Shown here in pieces: positions 1-9,758 of a DNA stretch of 64,000 nucleotides (within the stretch, counting starts at the first letter, position 1; each line of letters opens with the position of its first letter). The notes beneath the pieces are model-generated. The model saw nothing but the letters and a program-made list of their open reading frames with translations, searched no databases and was not told the DNA's origin. This DNA is from Actinernus sp. WN-2022 (taxonomy: Eukaryota; Cnidaria; Anthozoa; Actiniaria; Actinernidae): NCBI GenBank assembly GCA_030867875.1, contig JAOWCC010001751.1, positions 23,862,369-23,926,368 on the forward strand. The letters are read 5' to 3'. Both the position numbers and the translations under genes were made by a program.

Positions 1-122
1 GGTTAGATAATGAACACTCGAGTTCTATGTGATTTAGAGTGCCTCGCGCTAGTGCGATCGTGGTTTTCTATCTAAATGCTCGGTACTCTAATTCACAGAA
101 CTCGAGTGTTCATTATCTAACC
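1..122. mobile_element. Foldback MITE / hairpin element
   Basis: The first 26 bases are the exact reverse complement of bases 97-122 (the arm begins GGTTAGATAATGAACACTCG). Pairing continues imperfectly inward for about 20 more bases, leaving a short loop. No coding capacity. The structure is that of a small non-autonomous DNA transposon or foldback element. The left flank lies outside the window, so a target-site duplication cannot be checked. Confidence 0.7.
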
Positions 123-514
123 CTTACTTAAAAAATTCTGGTACCTGTAGTTGTATTCAACTGACGTAATAGTGCAAACGGGAATTAGGACCCTTTTACT
201 GTTAAGGACTCCATCTTATCTCGTGTAAACTTGGATTTTGGAAATTGAGCAAATTAGGGGTTACATTGTAACCTGGTAACGACCATACCAATTAGAGCTG
301 TACTGGAGCACACAGACATGGATTATAAGCAGAGGGAACTGCTTAAAATTGAATATAGATAGATATTAATTTATAAAAAAAAAAGGTGCTTCAACTTGGT
401 GGTTGCGTGTTTTATCGGAGTAGGGGGGAGGGCAGGGAGCCGTGGGAATAGCCCAGAATAGCAATCATATACATGTACTGAAAAATGACGACATATCCAC
501 GACGGCACATTTTT
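123..514. other. Intergenic, no gene seen
   Basis: No ORF of note, no recognisable repeat family. Contains a short A-run near 376 and a G-rich patch near 422. I see nothing else here. Confidence 0.5.
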
Positions 515-1368
515 CAAGAAGGCAATGCAATGACTGGGTTATAACACCTCATAGTTAGCCTGCTAGTCGGCAAGAAGGCAATGCAATGACTGGGTTATAA
601 CACCTCATAGTTAGCCTGCTAGTCGGCAAGAAGGCAATGCAATGACTGGGTTATAACACCTCATAGTTAGCCTGCTAGTCGGCAAGAAGGCAATGCAATG
701 ACTGGGTTATAACACCTCATAGTTAGCCTGCTAGTCGGCAAGAAGGCAATGCAATGACTGGGTTATAACACCTCATAGTTAGCCTGCTAGTCGGCAAGAA
801 GGCAATGCAATGACTGGGTTATAACACCTCATAGTTAGCCTGCTAGTCGGCAAGAAGGCAATGCAATGACTGGGTTATAACACCTCATAGTTAGCCTGCT
901 AGTCGGCAAGAAGGCAATGCAATGACTGGGTTATAACACCTCATAGTTAGCCTGCTAGTCGGCAAGAAGGCAATGCAATGACTGGGTTATAACACCTCAT
1001 AGTTAGCCTGCTAGTCGGCAAGAAGGCAATGCAATGACTGGATTATAACACCTCATAGTTAGCCTGCTAGTCGGCAAGAAGGCAATGCAATGACTGGGTT
1101 ATAACACCTCATAGTTAGCCTGCTAGTCGGCAAGAAGGCAATGCAATGACTGGGTTATAACACCTCATAGTTAGCCTGCTAGTCGGCAAGAAGGCAATGC
1201 AATGACTGGGTTATAACACCTCATAGTTAGCCTGCTAGTCGGCTCTCCGGTGTGTTTAAGAAGGCAATGCAATGACTGGGTTATAACACCTCATAGTTAG
1301 CCTGCTAGTCGGCAAGAAGGCAATGCAATGACTGGATTATAACACCTCATAGTTAGCCTGCTAGTCGG
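515..1368. repeat. 56-bp tandem array, 15 units
   Basis: Thirteen head-to-tail 56-bp units (starting CAAGAAGGCAATGCAATGAC) run from 515 to 1242. A 15-base insertion at 1243-1257 (CTCTCCGGTGTGTTT) follows, then two more units at 1258-1312 and 1313-1368. Units are almost identical; the tenth and the last carry the same G-to-A change (GGGTTA to GGATTA). The inserted 15 bases are the same sequence that follows the last unit, so the end of the array has itself been partly duplicated. Homogeneity suggests recent expansion or gene conversion. Confidence 0.95.
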
Positions 1369-1470
1369 CTCTCCGGTGTGTTTTTCCAAAAAATTGAGTT
1401 GCCTGTTCAGCGCGCGGTAATACTGGATCGAGACAAAATAACATTTTCGAAAACACACCGGAGAGCCGAC
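1364..1470. repeat. Inverted-repeat cap next to the 56-bp array
   Basis: A 21-base arm at 1364-1384 (starting GTCGGCTCTCCGGTGTG) is the perfect reverse complement of 1450-1470. The arm overlaps the last bases of the tandem array, so array and inverted repeat are probably parts of one element. The spacer has no ORF with recognisable homology. Confidence 0.8.
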
Positions 1471-2089
1471 GAGAACTATCACGTCCAGTCAAGTCATAAA
1501 TTTAATGTCCAGTGATAGTGTAAGACAAGTTAGTGGTGAATTACAATTCAATACGCATATATAAAATTTATAAAGTGATTCCTTTTATTTAAAAACAAAG
1601 GAAAAAGACATGTAACTACATCAAACACTTTTTAATGAAGAGTAAAAGAACCTTACAATAAATAATTCAAAACACGACTCTGGTTGCTAACTCGTGCGAA
1701 CAGGACCCCGGCCTAAAAAGTACGATTACGAGAATTGTTATACCCCTTAAAGGACTCCCCCCCCCCCAGGTATTCCGGTATTCCAGCCATTACATCTTGG
1801 TTTGATGCTAGGAAGGATTTTGAATTGAAATTCTCGTTTTTTTGTTTCTAATGTGCATTTGAAAGGAATAGAATAAATGAGTTTCCAATCAATGGATTGT
1901 TTCTGCGAAGCAAAATAATTATCAAAATATCCTTTTGCAGCTGGAATTATAGCCTATTACAGCAATTTTGGAAATAAAACAATGATAAATATTTTTAGAA
2001 GTAGTTTTACTGAGGAAGATTAGCCTATCGCGCACGTTTAGAGATATACTTTGGATATCAAAAGGTTCTAACAAATTAAATATTAGAAA
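1471..2089. other. Intergenic, no gene seen
   Basis: A short imperfect inverted repeat (CTATCACG..GTGATAG) lies at 1475-1515 and a C-run at about 1757. Otherwise AT-rich and featureless. Confidence 0.5.
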
Positions 2090-2500
2090 TTTAGCATTTC
2101 CAAACCCCGTTCCATTTCTATGACCTTGCTGTCTATTTTCCTGAGAGCCTCTTGAAGCGAAGAGAAATTAAACTGTAATTCGTTCACTTTAGTTTCTACC
2201 GTCGATACTCTTGCTTTCAATTAAAGTTATCTTTCCTTCCATGGCGTCCACTTTTCCATCCAGAATCGCCAAAGTCTAATTTGGTCGATAAATCCTCCGC
2301 CATTTCTAGAGCTTCGAGGATTTCGTCACTCGTGGATTCTTCCTCGTTTGCCTTTCTCTTCACTTATTAAACGCGTTCTTTTCTTTGTGTCTTTGTGGTC
2401 TCCGGTTTCCGAATCCGAGCTGCTCTTCCTTGATTTCCTTTTAAGCTGACTTTGAATAAACTCCATCAAGGGATTTTCATTTGAGATGGAGCTCCTGAAA
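2090..2500 (-). pseudogene. Decayed LINE ORF1-like coiled-coil fragment
   Basis: Read on the minus strand, this stretch gives peptide pieces spread over more than one frame. In order they are a Lys/Arg/Ser-rich segment (with RKSSSDSETGDHKDTKK), an acidic helix (EILEALEMAEDLSTKLD) and a coiled-coil piece (STVETKVNELQFNFSSLQEA). This basic-acidic-coiled-coil order resembles the ORF1/gag-like protein of animal L1/Tx1-type non-LTR retrotransposons. Frameshifts and stops mean it is not functional. A fragment of a host nuclear coiled-coil gene is the alternative. No start, stop or splice sites were assigned. Confidence 0.45.
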
Positions 2501-3235
2501 ACGCTCTACTCCTCCATCGTTGAAGTGAAGTGAAGTGACCCAGTATATCAAAAATCATAATAAGCATGCTGAGTTCCATTCACGCCGAACGAAAGACGGA
2601 ATGATTTACTTTATGACGTTCGCATTCTCTATAAAACGTAGTGTTCGTTATTCTTGCAGACGATGGTCAAAATGTAGGCGGACTGCGTGCATTTCCACGT
2701 TCAGCTATTGTATTTTGAAAATAAGGCAATTAGGTGGCACAGCACCTGGCGAGCACCAGTGTGAACACGGCATGTTAGTGCTACCGCGAGTACAAGGTCC
2801 CTCTCTGGCACCCAGGCATTTTACCCACAAACTCTTTCTCTTATTTTCAAAATGGTGCTGAAGGGTTGAGATGGTCGAAGGAGGAAGTAAACGCGTTAAC
2901 GTGAACACTCCTTGGTCTGGACACCAGTGCTCGGACACCAAGTGTGAACGTGACGTATACATTGCCGTCGTGGCTTCTATATAGCCTTTAAAGGGGAACT
3001 GAACCCAAAAATCAACCCAACTACTACACAAAGATGTATTCGAAAGAAATAAGTTCTGCTATTTTATTTTTCTCTGTGCGCATCTTGGAAGAGAAAATAC
3101 GAAAACCTTCCTCACAACCTCCGCCGATTATGCAAGAGATCGAGTCAAACTCAACGAATAAGTGTTATACTCGTCAAAATACTTCAACAGTGTCTTCTAA
3201 CATCGAGGGCAGCATTTGTCACTGATGTTATAGTT
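2501..3235. other. Intergenic, no gene seen
   Basis: Overlapping ORFs of about 108 codons exist on both strands, but they lack recognisable domains and look like chance openings. Nothing else noted. Confidence 0.45.
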
Positions 3236-3690
3236 ATGGGAAAAAAACGACAGGAAAATGGTCTATTACTACCACGAGCTAAAATGTCCTTTTCGTCGCC
3301 AAATATTTACGATAACTCATTTACGATATCCTATTGGTGTTTATGTGACCGTAATTAACAGAAAAGACTCGTTTACAATATCCTATTGGCGTTTGTGTTA
3401 CCGTAAATCCATAATCAAGAGAAACAGACCCAAGTCTTTTTTTAAGAATTGTTGAGATTGGTAAAAAACGACAGGAAAATGGTCTATTATTACCACGAGC
3501 TTAAAATATCCTTTTCCTCACTAAACATTTATGATAACTCGTTTACAATATCCTATTGACGTGTGTTACCGTAATCAAGAGAAACGGACGCAACAGTTTT
3601 TATTTTAAGAATTGTTGGGATTGGTAAAAAACGACAGGAAAATGGTCTATTATTACCACGTGCTAAAAATGTCCTTTTCCTCACTGTCTA
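3236..3690. repeat. Three-copy tandem repeat, ~165-220 bp period
   Basis: The block containing AACGACAGGAAAATGGTCTA recurs near 3246, 3466 and 3632. Each copy is followed by similar sequence containing TTTACRATATCCTATTG. Copies differ by indels, giving a first spacing of about 220 and a second of about 165. No coding potential is shared by the copies. Confidence 0.8.
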
Positions 3691-4719
3691 CACATTTATG
3701 CACGTAAACCCGTTGAGTTCAAGTCGATAAAGCCCGTCCGATCTTTAGTTTTGCCGTCTTGATTGCATGTCAAGCAGAATCACTAAGTTCCCCGTTTGAT
3801 CTTCAGTTCTGTTTCTGTCTTCAGGCATATATGCAACGCTTCCGGTTTTCGGTTACACATAATTGGTTAATTTTGACAATATTGTTGTCGCGTATGACCA
3901 ATCATTGTTTGGACCGTTTTCAACTTTTTGAATGCTATTATACCTCGGCACGGTAAAGAGGTTTGGGGAGGAGACTATAGCATTATGGGTAATGCTTCTA
4001 GCACATTATAATGCTTCGAGCGGGAAATGTAGTCATTCTAGGCCAGTCAGCTCCACGTTTGTTTCGAATTTATTTTATATATCTTATTGATTATAGCACG
4101 GTTACTTTGTATTGACTTGGTAAGTCGATTGTTAGTTCTCTAGCCCTCGGATAATTCGGGTTGCTGCATTGGGTCAGGGTTTTGAGGTCTCAGCGGCACA
4201 CCCCTACCCAAAAATCTTCTGAGTACCCCCACCCCCCCCCCCCCCCCCAAACCGGGAATAAAAGTTACCCGAATAACGGGATTGATTCATCTTGTTATGT
4301 CACAATTGAAAGCTACGGGATTCTATTGTAGTAGTTTTCTCTTGGGAGGGAGTTGATTGATCTTATGACGTCAAAGGATCCACGACAAGTAACCAAAATT
4401 AGGGATTAAATGTCAGAAATTTTACAAAATCTGCAAGATTAATACCTTTTTGTGGGAAACAAATACAATAGTACAATTTAAAAAAAATGTTTTTGGCATG
4501 ATACTTGCACTTTAAGCGGTTTTTCGTATCTGGCAGTTTCCCATTAGTTAGGAATACAATTTATATTAGTTAATTGGGTGATTATGTAGTACGGAGTTGT
4601 CTGGCGACTATCCCACAAAAACTATACTTATGAAGTCTCTTGTCAGTGTAGTCAGAATCTTTAAATGCAACCTCATTCCCAGGGTGGACTATTAGTTGTG
4701 GTTACACACACTGTGGTAA
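3691..4719. other. Intergenic with poly-C tract
   Basis: No gene recognised. A nearly pure C tract of about 20 bases lies around 4229-4249, inside a C-rich stretch starting near 4216. Confidence 0.5.
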
Positions 4720-5227
4720 AAGTGTAAGTCACTGTGACACACGTCAAGTGTAAGTCACTGTGACACACGTCAAGTGTAAGTCACTTAACGCACGTCAAGT
4801 GTAAGTCGCTATGACGCACGTCAAGTGTAAGTCGCTTGACGCACGTCAAGAGTAAGTCTTTGTGACGCACGTCAAGTGTAAGCTGTTGTAATACACATCA
4901 AGTGTAAGCTGTTGTAATACACGTGAAGTGTAAGCTGTTGTAATACACGTGAAGTGTAAGTCATTGACACACGTGAAGTGTAAGTCACTGTGACACACGT
5001 GAAGTGTAAGTCTTTGTGACACACGTGAAGTGTAAGTCTTTGTGACACACGTGAAGTGTAATTGTAAGCTATTATAGCACGTGAAGTGTTAAGTTATTGT
5101 GCCACACGTGAATTGTAATTGTAAGCTATTATAGCACGTGAGTGCAAGTCATTGTGACATACGTGAATCGTAATTATAAGCTATTATAGCACGTCATGTC
5201 AGTGTAAATCATTGTGACACACGCCGT
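4720..5227. repeat. ~26-bp minisatellite, left part
   Basis: About 19 degenerate units of the type GTAAGTCACTGTGACACACG-TCAAGT. Units drift along the array: CAAGTG early, GAAGTG later, with a variant containing AAGCTATTATAGCACG near the right end. The array resumes after the MITE at 5228-5737, so that element was inserted into it. Confidence 0.9.
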
Positions 5228-5737
5228 CAAGGGCACCCAACGAGTACTTTTTGAAATTCGTTTGAAACCAGTTGTCTGCAGCTTATCTAGCCATTTTAAG
5301 GCGCCCACTATGTCTTTTGACGTATTCTAGAAAGCGATTAGCTGTTCGGATTTTCTAGGTGGAAATCGCGTCAACCGAAAATACTATGGCAAAATATTCC
5401 CGGCCTACGAATTTGTTAGTAATCTAGAACAGAAACAAGAATTTTCTAGCCCGAGTAACTTCATGTTGCAAAGTTTTGTGGAGATACGAATTTTTTAGGG
5501 ATTCTTTTTCCTTTAGGCAATTCTTAGGGAATGAAAATGTGTTGTTCTGACTCTATTGATCAGACGAATTGGGACGTACGAATATTTTAGGGGAAACCTT
5601 TTAGTCTCCCCTTTCTTCCATAATTTTCTAGGGATTGAATTTTTTTTTTCTAGCCAGTATTTCAGAAATCCGAAAGTTTTAGGCTAACTTACTCTCCCGA
5701 ACAGCTTTTTAACCGAAAACTTCGTTGGGTACCCTTG
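5228..5737 (+). mobile_element. MITE family 1, copy 1 (510 bp)
   Basis: Begins CAAGGGCACCCAACGAG and ends with the near reverse complement (CGTTGGGTACCCTTG). Nearly the same sequence is found at 7832-8368 (inverted) and 9759-10297. This copy lacks about 30 bases near its right end that the other two have. No ORF that could be a transposase. The flanks (CGCCGT and CATGAC) show no target duplication, perhaps because the surrounding minisatellite has rearranged. Confidence 0.85.
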
Positions 5738-5945
5738 CATGACACGTGAATTATAACATATTATAACACGAAGTGTAAGTCATTCTGACACACGTGAAGC
5801 GTAAGTCATTCTGACATACGTGAAGCGTAAGTCATTGTGACAGACGTGAAGCCTGAGCTATTACAGCACGAAGTGTAATCTATTATAACACGTGAAGTGT
5901 AAAGTCATTGTGACACACGTGAATTGTAAGCTATTATAGACGTAA
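5738..5945. repeat. ~26-bp minisatellite, right part
   Basis: Continuation of the array at 4720-5227 beyond the MITE: about eight units containing GTAAGTCATTCTGACA or AAGCTATTATA variants. Confidence 0.85.
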
Positions 5946-6006
5946 ATGGCGGGAACTCTTTGTGGAAGTTATAGTACTTGTTTGTTTGTAAGTTACGTTA
6001 TAATAA

Positions 6007-6227
6007 GGGTGCGTTCGATTGACCATATTCCGGAATAAGAATACACAGAATGATCACTACAAATCGCTTATACTAGGATTTTTTAGCCACGGGAATACTA
6101 AATGTATCCTGAATGTCATATATCAGCAAGCATTTGTAGCTTACAGTGCAAAATATGCCCGAACCAGTGATTTCCAGAGACTATTCCATCTATTCCTATT
6201 CCGGAATACGGTCAATCGAACGCACCC
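6007..6227. mobile_element. PIF/Harbinger-type MITE (221 bp)
   Basis: Terminal inverted repeats of about 37 bp begin GGGTGCGTTCGATTGACC. TAA directly repeated on both sides (6004-6006 and 6228-6230) matches the 3-bp TAA/TTA target duplication of PIF/Harbinger elements. There is no transposase, so it is non-autonomous. The overlapping short ORFs are by-products of the repeats. Confidence 0.85.
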
Positions 6228-6315
6228 TAACACTCCATAGTTAACTATGTACACTCTATACAGTTGTGTTGTTGTTGGATGCGGTAAAAAGTTATGAAAC
6301 TGAATAGCCCACTTC

Positions 6316-6480
6316 CGAGGCATGCCTCACTTCCTAGATACAAAGGAATCAATACGAGGCTCCGTGCATAATTCTCAGTCGTTCGTGACAAGACTACAGC
6401 ACGTCTGTCACTTCTGTAGTTTGTCACGAACGACTGAGCATTATGCACGGAGTCTCGTATTTAGGAAGTGAGGCATATCT
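6316..6480. repeat. Long hairpin
   Basis: The left arm (6316-6409) and right arm (6413-6480) pair over roughly 50-60 bases with few mismatches; for example CTCAGTCGTTCGTGAC pairs with GTCACGAACGACTGAG. The outer part (GAGGCATGCCTCACTTCCTA / TAGGAAGTGAGGCATAT) pairs with a small bulge. Either a foldback MITE or a transcribed hairpin; no target duplication was recognised. Confidence 0.75.
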
Positions 6481-6889
6481 TGGAAATCAATTTTATTCAG
6501 ATAGGCATGACTGCATTATGATTAGAATGAAAAAGGAATAATTCCCCAGAGTAGCATCTGTTTACATCACATGATCTGAATTGGGTGACAACAGCGTTTG
6601 CCTCTATTATACTCGACTACGACCGAAATAGCACACGAAATGATTTTACTAGACAAGTACTAGACAAGAACGAGACAAGAATGAGACAGGAACGAGACAA
6701 GCACGGGGGTATTTCCTGATTGTGATTGGTTAAGGATCTTGGAGATCCTAAAAACCTTGAATTGCCCACGTGGTAGGTAAATGTCATGGGTTTTGTTCTG
6801 TTCGATGCTACCATGGAAATACACCAAGGGAAATTAAATGACTATTAACCACGGGAAAATAGCTGTGCGTAGGCGCAACTATTGTTTCC

Positions 6890-7250
6890 CTATTGAATTT
6901 TGATTGGTTGAAAAGGTGTCACGTTATCACATATTTTTGCAAGATTCTCATTTGAATACAATAACTCCTGGCTGATTGGCTGAATCGCAACGTGTGCATT
7001 AAGCGGGCTTTCTAAACTAGTTGGCTGTGGCGGTTTTGCCTGGTTTCGCCTTCATTCAAGACTTGACGGTGAAGACAGGTACGTTAGCAGAGTTTATGCT
7101 CTTCAAAAACACAATCCCAAACTAAATGTTTTCAGAATAGTTTTTGTACAACCCCAGGTTAAAGGAAATTATTGTTCTTATCTCCTTTTAGGATTCATTC
7201 AAGAGAAAAACGGAAAGAAGAAAATAAATCGTAATGGAAACGTTAATAAG
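6890..7250 (+). other. Promoter-like stretch with candidate 5' exons
   Basis: Two inverse CCAAT boxes (GATTGGTTG near 6900, GATTGGCTG near 6975) precede a candidate donor at 7079 (AAGACAG|GTACGT). A pyrimidine-rich acceptor (TCTCCTTTTAG) ends at 7191. It opens a 59-base block, 7192-7250, that ends at another donor (AATAAG|GTAAAT) and contains an ATG at 7234. These are splice consensus matches only. I cannot find the following coding exons, so this may be a non-coding leader or chance. Confidence 0.25.
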
Positions 7251-7465
7251 GTAAATATAGCAAACTTTTGTCGAATTTTCCTTTCCTTATCTTCGTTAGA
7301 CAGACCTTTTAGCGCCTCAAGCAACTCTCACGTATTAAATGCAATGCTTGGGAATAACCCGACTTTTAATTTTAATTTCTGGAGCAATTTTAAGTTCGTG
7401 CAATGTTTTCCCCTTTTTTTTCCGCGCTCGAGTTTGCACCTGTGTTCGAAGAGACAGACTACGCA

Positions 7466-7576
7466 GCAAGTTAGGAAGCGAGTTAGGAAGCGAGTTAGGA
7501 AGCGAGTTAGGAAGGCGAGTTAGGAAGGCGAGTTAGGAAGGCGAGTTAGGAACCGAGTTAGGAATCGAGTTAGGTT
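7466..7576 (+). repeat. 12-bp minisatellite (GCGAGTTAGGAA type)
   Basis: About nine units of GCGAGTTAGGAA, some with one extra G, running through variants CCGAGTTAGGAA and TCGAGTTAGG at the right end. The same 12-mer in reverse complement forms the array at 11361-11514. Confidence 0.9.
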
Positions 7577-7831
7577 CAATGAGAAAGCATAAGAAAGGTA
7601 TCAACCAAAACAAACCCACGTTTCCCGGGAATACAAAAAATAGTCAAAACAGAAACAATGAATTAATATAGCAGTATCAGATAATTATCAGTGGTACGAT
7701 TTTATAATTAAAGAAAGACATTATCTCGCTGTGCCTTCGCAACATGTTGTATTTATTTGACAACTATTTGTTCAATATTAACTGTAACAATAAAACGGTG
7801 TAATAGTCAAATGACTAGTGCTAAATTATAC

Positions 7832-8368
7832 CAAGGGCGCCCAACGAAGTTTTCGGTTAAAAAGCTGTTCGGGAGAGTAAGTTAGCCTAAAACTTTCGGA
7901 TTTGAAAAAATTGTTCCTAGAAAATTGTTTTCTGAAATACTGGCTAGAAAATTTGTTTTCAATCCCTAGAAAATTATAGGAGAAAAGGGAGACTAAAAGG
8001 TTTCCCCTAAAATATTCGTACGTCCCAATTCGTCTGATCAATAGAGTCAGAACAACACATTTTCATTCCCTAAGAATTGCCTAAAGGAAAAAGAATCCCT
8101 AAAAAAATCGTGCCTCCACAAAACTTTGCAACATGAAGTTACTTGGGCTAGAAAATTCTTGTTATGTTCTAGACTACTAACAAATTCGTAGGCCGGGAAT
8201 ATTTTGCCATAGTATTTTCGGTTGACGCGATTTCCACCTAGAAAATCCGAATAGCTAATAGTTTTCTAGAATACGTCAAAAGACATAGTAGGTGCCTTAA
8301 AATGGCTAGATAAGCTGCAGACAACTGGTTTCAAACGAATTTCAAAAAGTACTCATTGGGTGCCCTTG
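7832..8368 (-). mobile_element. MITE family 1, copy 2 (537 bp, inverted)
   Basis: Reverse-complement copy of the elements at 5228 and 9759, with ends CAAGGGCGCCCAACGAAG and the near complement (ATTGGGTGCCCTTG). The 6-base flanks (TTATAC left, AAATAC right) agree at four of six positions, consistent with a decayed 6-bp target duplication. The interior is studded with TTTTCTAGG-like motifs on the element's plus sense. The ORF of about 70 codons inside is not a recognisable protein. Confidence 0.85.
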
Positions 8369-8845
8369 AAATACGCTAAAGTGTCTATTGAGAAAATAAC
8401 ATTACAGCAATAATAGTAATTGTAATTATAAAGTACATTATAATATACTAGCAGGGACCCGCGGGAACTCACTCTAGCCGGCTGACTGACTCCTGGCACA
8501 AGGTTTTTAGCGTGTTGATATTTACAAAGTTGTATTTTGATTTTTTTTAAAGGGAATAATATCTTATACCCTGGTTCCAGAGGTTTTCTCTATGTTTTTT
8601 CTGCAAGTGACGTTTGTGCGCGAGCTGCCAAGCAGCGAGAAGGGAGAGAAAACCTCTGGTTAAAGTGGTCACGGATCTCACTTCCATGCGGTTGACAGCT
8701 GTAAAACATGTTACTTCAGTAATTACACTGTTGACCAATCACCGAGGAGTTATCACGAGGTGGTCACGCTCTATAGTTTTTGTCGGGAGGGGGAAAGGAC
8801 GTATTGTTGCTTTGACGCGTGGCGGAGTTTTCGGCATACGTGTTC

Positions 8846-9088
8846 ATGGATGAAAGAGAAACACCGATTAAATATTTACTTTTCAATCCGAGCGAATATT
8901 GCAGGTTTTGTGGGAAAAACGTGAAAGTCAGTGGCAGGTCTAAAACGAATGTGTTTGGACCAAACAGCAGAACCGAAGATCTAACAAAACGGCTATATGT
9001 TGTCGTTGGTACTGTCATATCGGAAGTCGAGGGAGTCTCCAGAATCATATGTCAAAAGTGTCTTCGGCACCGCCACCGGGATGTGTGA
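8846..9088 (+). CDS. ZAD-like zinc-finger fragment inside the MULE-like element
   Basis: An 80-codon ORF from an ATG at 8846. It shows CRFC near the N-terminus (about residues 19-22) and CQKC near the C-terminus (about residues 72-75), with hydrophobic residues between (NVF, LTKRL, VVVGTVIS). C-x2-C, a ~50-residue spacer and C-x2-C is the layout of ZAD-type zinc-binding N-terminal domains of nuclear proteins, where the domain mediates dimerisation. The frame stops soon after the second cysteine pair, with no DNA-binding fingers following, so this is probably a captured exon rather than a whole gene. It is in frame with nine further upstream codons that lack an ATG. Treat the domain call as motif-level only. 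Confidence 0.4.
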   Translation: MDERETPIKYLLFNPSEYCRFCGKNVKVSGRSKTNVFGPNSRTEDLTKRLYVVVGTVISEVEGVSRIICQKCLRHRHRDV

Positions 9089-9249
9089 ACAGCGCTAGTC
9101 CCCTTGCATTGAGATTGTGAATAACTCCACTGAGCGCTCTCCTCTGCTCGTTCGACAGACTCTATCTCAGGAAAGCGATTACCAAGAATGGATAGCAAGA
9201 CTTTGTCAACTATACCTTCGAGTTCGATTGCCGAGGCCATATTGGTCAC
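9052..9249 (-). CDS. Unrecognised ORF on the opposite strand of the MULE-like element
   Basis: A 65-codon ORF starting ATG at 9249, with a second in-frame ATG three codons later (MTNMASAIELEGIVDK). Its N-terminal 45 residues look protein-like: acidic, mixed hydrophobic, with SILGNRFPEIESVERAEE. The last part overlaps the zinc-finger ORF in antisense and is probably meaningless. It could be a second captured exon. No family recognised. Confidence 0.25.
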   Translation of the reverse strand: MTNMASAIELEGIVDKVLLSILGNRFPEIESVERAEESAQWSYSQSQCKGTSAVHTSRWRCRRHF

Positions 9250-9758
9250 AACAATAAAGTGTGATTCTCACGCAGAGCGCGTGACCGACCGGATAATCAA
9301 AATGTCCTTACTACCTCCCGATCAGTAGTTTTGTATTGTAAACAACAATCCCGTCTCCTCCCTGTTTAAAATGTGTAAGGAACCAATCAGGTTTCTTGTT
9401 TATCCAATTAAAAATTCCTCCAACCAGGAACGAGGGTCAGATTCTGACCCTAGTTCAAATCTATTGGCGCGGCTCGATCAGTCAACTCAGACCACTTTAA
9501 CCAGAGGTTTTCTCTCCCTTCTCGCTGCTTCGCAGCTCGCGCACGCTGGCGCCGCTTCGCGGCTTAAACGTCACTCGCAGAAAAAACATAGAGAAAACCT
9601 CTGGAACCAGGGTAAATATCTTACGGATCTCAGTTAATTTCTTAAACCGATGAGCACAATTATTGTTGAAAAAGTGCCAAAACTGACGGTCACAGGCAGC
9701 TCGAGACATGAATTCGTGTGACGAAAACAAATCTGGTCGCCGAAACAGTTGGTTTTAT

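Larger units (their letters stand above)
8567..9614. mobile_element. Mutator-like (MULE) element with gene fragment, 1,048 bp
   Basis: The element begins TACCCTGGTTCCAGAGG and ends with its exact complement. Long terminal inverted repeats occupy 8567-8670 and 9490-9614; the right one carries about 20 extra bases. It is flanked by a perfect 9-bp direct repeat AATATCTTA (8558-8566 and 9615-9623). A 9-bp duplication plus ~100-bp inverted repeats is the classic MuDR/MULE signature. No transposase is inside. The interior holds a zinc-finger-like ORF (plus strand) and an unrelated ORF on the other strand, as in Pack-MULE-type elements that carry host gene pieces. Each inverted repeat is itself a small foldback (CCAGAGGTTTTCTC / GAGAAAACCTCTGG). 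Confidence 0.8.

Noticed and set aside
515..1368. 56-bp array considered as a CRISPR array
   Set aside because: Units are contiguous with no variable spacers, and the context is eukaryotic.
8614..8853. 79-codon ORF overlapping the left MULE inverted repeat
   Set aside because: It runs through the terminal repeat and is out of frame with the zinc-finger ORF.
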